Source of the DNA: Rhodopirellula sp. SM50
GTDB taxonomy: Bacteria; Planctomycetota; Planctomycetia; Pirellulales; Pirellulaceae
Direction of reading: 5' to 3'
DNA length: 64,000 nucleotides
NCBI RefSeq assembly: GCF_002289565.1
Contig: NZ_NTFY01000074.1
Location: 22,966 to 86,965, forward strand
The notes beneath the pieces are model-generated. The model made no database searches. It was not told where the DNA came from and saw only the letters and a list, made by a program, of their open reading frames with translations. Every line of letters begins with the position of its first letter. The first letter of the stretch is position 1. This document shows, piece by piece, positions 25,201 to 31,200 of the stretch. The position numbers were made by a program, and so were the translations under genes.

Positions 25201-28200
25201 CCAAAATTATGGCTTCGAAGGCTCACGCGTCTTTGACAACATCTCGATCACCGACGTCTCGCCAGAAGGCGATGGCTATGCCGACTGGGCTGTCGACTTG
25301 AGCAATGCCGTTCAGCCTGTTTTAAGCTTCACCCACGATGCCACCACGCCGGAGTGGAGCTTCAGTGGAGTATTTACCGGCATTCAAAGTGCCAGTGGAC
25401 GTGTCGAAGTCAGCAACGATGGCGTGAACTGGTTTACCGCTCTCGACTTGGATCAGAACGATGGGGTCGAACCGATCGCGATCGACCTGAGCGCCCTTCC
25501 GATCACTCCCGATGCCGGATTCCGCGCCAGGTTTCGACACATCGGTCACGACGGATCGTTCCGACTTTTCGATGACATCCGAATCGTGGATGTCGCCGCA
25601 AAACTGAATCCGGACGATCAGAATCTTGTCTTCCCGGAACAGTCGACCATCTCGATCGAGCTCGCCGCGTCGCAGACTTGGCAGGTCGTTGATCCGCTAG
25701 GTGCGACCATCGCCAGCGGGGCAAGCACCCAAGTCAACTTTGACGCCGCCGACAACGGCACGTACATGGTCCGCAAGCAACGCGTCGACGCCTCGGGCTT
25801 CGATGACTGGTTCCCCGTCGCCGTGGTCAACGCCGCGCCGACGATCGTGCAATTGCCCGACTTTGCGCTTGCCAACGGCAATGGCGGCGCCAACGAGGGT
25901 GATACCGTGACGCTCGGTGCCCGTAGCAACGGCGCCACGCAGGTCACGGTGCCGGTTCAGCTCAATGGCGTTCGATTCGATGACCTGATCCTCTCCGACT
26001 CGGGCGTCGCCGACCTGCCGTCATTGGCGATCAGCACACAAATCATCGATCCGGCCGGTGTCACCACCGACCTCTCGCATGCGGCACTCGAGTTCAATAA
26101 CAACGTCCTGATTCTTGATTCGTCGGTCGTCGATCAGCGAAACAGTTTGACTTCGGCGTTCTGGGTCAAGCCGACGGGGGCATTCCCGCAGACCATCCTC
26201 AGTGCCCAAAATGCCTCGGCAAACCCGGAATTGGAAATCACGCTCACTGGAGCGACAACGCTGACGGTTCACGACAAGGGGACTTCTCAAGACTTCACCG
26301 TGCCTGCGATCGACGACGGCGAATGGCACCAGGTGACGGTCGTCCGTGATACGGCTGCCGGCGAAGTCCGTGTCTACGTCGATGGCGCCGAGTCGGCGGA
26401 GCGATTGACGGCGACACTGGCATCGCTGACGGTATCCGACGAAGGTCTGTATGTTGGACAAAAGTTGGGTCAATTCGTGACCTCGGCCCTGAACGGCACG
26501 CTCGATGAATTGGCCTTCTGGAATCGTGCCCTGACCGCGGACGAGATCGGAGAACTTGCCTCGCAGAACGAGATTCTTCAAGACTCCAATTTGATCGGCT
26601 ACTGGCCGCTCAACGCCGGCGGTGGCAGCGTTGTCCTCGATTCAAGTTCGGGTGGTCACGACGGACGACTGACAACCTTGACGAACGAACCCGTCGAAAC
26701 CCACCGTTACCCGCTGACCGCGAACCTGGACGACTCACTGGGCGGTCCGTCACTTGTCGGTGCGGGCACCGTGACGGCCGACGGATATGTGTTTAACGCG
26801 GGCGAAGGTCCCAACGTCAGTGGCATCGTCGATCCAGCAAGCTATTCGATTGAATTCGAATTCGCGATCGACAATACGTCCGGTTACAAGAAACTGCTCG
26901 ACTTCAAGGATCGAACGTCAGACAACGGACTGTACGTCTTCAATGGAATCGTTAGGTTTTACAACAGAAGCGGCAATCCGTCGGCGGGCTCGATTTCGAT
27001 CCTCGCCTCGCAGTCACATAAGTTACGGATCGATCGCGACGGAACATCGAAACAAGTTCAAGTCTTCGTCGACGACGAGCTTCAAATCTCGTTCGTCGAT
27101 GCACCCGATGATTCGGTGTTCGACGGCCCGGGCGGCATCATCCACTTGCTCCGAGACGACGCCCTTCCGAGCGAAAATCCGAGCGGTGTGCTGACGTCGC
27201 TGCGCACGGTCGACTTAGCCGGCTCGTTGCAGCCGCCGCAGTGGTCCACCGACGTGCCGGCGGAATCGATCCGATCGGTTCAGCTCGTCGACAACGGCGA
27301 CTATACCTTCCGTGTTTTGATTCACGATGACGACGGCGGGTTCGCCGCCGCCGACCGCGTCTTCTCAGTCAATAACGTCGATCCGGTGATCAGTGATCCG
27401 CCCGCCGCGGCGGCTCCACTCGCAGCGTCTGCCGGGACGACGATCAAACTGGACAAACGCGTCAGTGATGTCGGCGTCGACGATACGTTCACTTACCTTT
27501 GGGAAGTCACGAATGACAACGGCCAGGCAATTCTGACTTCGGATGAACTGAAGTTCGAGTTCACGCCCGAGTACGCCGGCAACTACACCGCCAAGCTGAC
27601 GGTGACGGATAAGGATGGCGGCATCTCCAGTGTGACCGAAGAATTCGAAGTCAAACCGGTCGTGGCGATCAACGCTCCCGCGTCCTCCGAAGCGGGCAAG
27701 CTGATCACGTTGACTCCCGATGGTTCGACGCCGCTCGCCCCGGCGGGACTGCTACGAGGCGATGCCCGATCGGTCGAACGGGGTTATCAGTGGGAGTTTG
27801 TCAGCGTGCCGCCGACTGCGCCAATCGTCGGAGCTCTGGATGAGCGAGAACTCAACTTCTTTCCCACCGTCGCGGGCAACTACGAAGTCAAGCTGATCAT
27901 CACCGACCAGTTCTACACCACGGTCGGCGGCACCAAAACGCTGAACAGTTCGATCTCCAATGAAACCACTTCGGTGTTGACCGTCGGCGCGGCGGGAGCG
28001 ATCTCGATCGTGGCACCGACCCAACCGGCCGGTGAAGGTGACACGCTCGTGTTCTCTATCGCGGGGCTGCCGCCGGTCATCGAAGATCGCGCCTTCGACT
28101 GGATTGTCGTCGGCGGAGCGTCGAACACGCTTCCAGTCGAAGACCCGGCAACGTTTGCCTTTCAGCCGACCGACGATGGAATCTACACCATCAGCTTGAC

Positions 28201-31200
28201 CGTGATCGATTTGGTCATGGGACGATTCTATTTCCGATCGGCACCCGACGTGATCGTCACCGTCCACAATGCCAAGCCGGTGATCGTCGCCAACGCCGTC
28301 GAAGGCCTCGAAGGTTCGCCGGTGACGCTCACTGCCACGGTCACCGATCCCGGCGTCAGTGACACACACACCTACTCGATCGATTGGGGTGACGGAACGG
28401 CTGCCTCCACGGGCAACGTCACCGGCGGCAACATTTCCGTGACACGTGCGTCGGGCTACACACAAGACGGCACGTACACCGCGACGATCTCGGTTACCGA
28501 TTCGGGCACGCCGGCGGCGACGCGCACGATCAGCGTTCCCCTTGTGATCCGCAACGTCGTACCGACGGGCGTCGACGACACGCCGGCGACCGACGAAGAC
28601 ACTGCGCTGACCGGACTGAATCTAGTCACCAACGATACCGATCCCGGCGCCGATCTGCTGAGCGTCGATTCGGTCGCGTTGGTCTCAAACAAAGGAGCCA
28701 CCGTCACGCTCGTCGGCGGACTGGTCACCTACGACCCGCGCGGCTCGGCGACATTGAATGCTTTGATGGCCGGCCAAACGGTGATCGACGAATTCACCTA
28801 CGTCGTCAGCGACGACTTCGGTGACAAGGACACCGCGACGGTCTCCGTGACGGTCACCGGTGTCAACGACGCGCCGATCGCCAACACGGATCGGGCTTCG
28901 ATCACGGAAAACTCGACCAACGTCACCGGCTCACTGCTCGCCAATGATACCGATGTCGACACCGGCGTCAGCATCCTGGCGGTCAGCGAGATCGCCGGTG
29001 TCAGCAACGACGCGACCGATGTGGTGGGCAGCTACGGAACGCTTGACTGGAACAGCGACGGCACCTTTACCTACACGCTGGACAACGCCAACGGGGCCGT
29101 CGAGCAACTAGTCGCCGGGCAAAAGCTGGAAGACAGCTTCGAGTACACGATGACCGACGGCGTGCTGACAAGCACCGCCTCGCTGACCGTCGCGATCAAC
29201 GGCGTCAACGACCCACCGGTCGCGGCTGCTGATTCGGCAGCCGTCGATCTGCGAACAGCGACGACGGCGATCGGCCAGTTGCTGGACAACGACGGCGATG
29301 TCGACGATGTGATCGCCCTGGCCACCGTCAACGGCGACGCCGCCAATGTCGGTAAACAGTTCACATTGCCCTCTGGCGCGCTGCTGCGAGTCAAAACGGA
29401 CGGCGAGTTCGAATACGATCCCAACGGTGCCTTCGATTCGCTACCCGGTGGAGCGTCGCAAGTCGACACCTTCGCCTACACGATCACCGACACCGCGGGC
29501 AACACGGCTGCCAATACCGCGGCGATCACCGTGATCGGCAAAAATGACGCGCCGCGTTCGATCACGCTCGGCAACACCAGCGTGTTTGACGATGCGACGG
29601 CGGGAACGGTCGTTGGAGCACTGGCGAGCTTCGACGTCGACAACGGTGACACGACCACGATCACCATCGATCCGGCAAACAACGGCGGTGGTCGCTTCGC
29701 GGCAAGCGGAAACGAACTGGTAATCGCCACTGGAGCACCGACTCTGACCGTCGGCAGCCATGTGATCACGCTGGTCAGCACCGACGCAATCGGCGCGTCC
29801 TTGGAGCAATCCTTCAACGTTTCCATCCTCCCCGCGCCGGTCGATCCGACGCCGGAACTGGACATGGCCGCACTTTCGGCCTCCGCGCTGACCGTTCGTC
29901 GCAACGGCAATCATTTTGAAGTCGTCGATCAGACCGACACCGTCGTGCTTTCGCAGCGACTTGATCAAACCCAATCGCTGGTGATTCGCGGCACGGACGC
30001 GGCCGACGAGCAAGTGACGGTGGACTACGCGTCCGGCGGCGCGTTCGAATTGTTCCGCGGCATCAACTTCGAAGCCGGCGACGGCGGCATGGACGGACTC
30101 TCCGTGATCGGCATCCCGGCGACGATGACTGCGACGCATGTGTCCAGCGGCGCGGGAGCCGGAGACGCTCAAGTCGTGATCAATGACGGAAGCCTTCAAA
30201 ACGCCGTGCAGTTCAGTGGCGTCCAGCCGCTCAGCATCACCGGCATGGCACAGATCCGCTTCGACGCCAACACGATCGGAACGAGCACGCTGGACATTGG
30301 AGGGCAAACACTGACGCTTGACAGCAGCGGCCCGGTGAACCTGCCCGACCGCACACTGCTCAACGGCGGCACGATTTCTTCGACCGGGTTGATTTCGCTG
30401 GGCAGTGGTGAAACGCTGACCGGCAACGGCACGGTCGCGGGTCCGTTCAGCGGACAGGCCGGGTCGGTCGTGATGCTCGACGGTGACTTGACCGTCGGTG
30501 ACAGTTCGGCCGCCGGCTTCGCGACCGATGGTGAACTTCACGTCAGCGCCCACGCGCTGACGTTGCTGGATTCCGATCGAGTGGTGCTCGGATCGTTAAC
30601 CGATCTGGGCAACGCCACGCTGGCAGGTCAATTGATCGCGGCCAACGGATTTGTGCTCGAGTCCGGACGCAGCGTCACCGGTTTCGGCACGCTTGATTCG
30701 ACCAACGACATCGCGCTCAGCTCACTGGTCAACGGTTCGGTCACGGGCAACAGCGCCGCCCAGCCGATCACGCTGAGCGGATTCATCAAGGGCATTGGGG
30801 CGCTGGACCACGTCAACATCACCGGCCAGCACAGCCCCGGATTAAGCCCGGCACAGGTTGTCGGTGGCAGTGTCAACTACTCCAACACCGCGACCGTCGA
30901 ATTGGAAATTGGTGGCACGACGCCGGGCTCGACCGGTCACGATCAACTTCGTCATACCGGCCTATTATCGGTTGATGGTGATCTGGTCGTGACGCTCATA
31001 AACGACTTTGTTCCCGCCGCGGGCGATGAATTTTTGCTGATCACCGCCGATGGCGGCGTGAGTGGAACATTTGATACCGTGACGCTTCCCGAGCTGCCCG
31101 ACGAACTCGGTTGGGAACTGAGTTACTCGGCCAGCGAAATGCGTCTGGCAGTCGTCAGCCTGCCGGCGATCGAGTCGGTGCTGGTCAATGGCAGCACGGC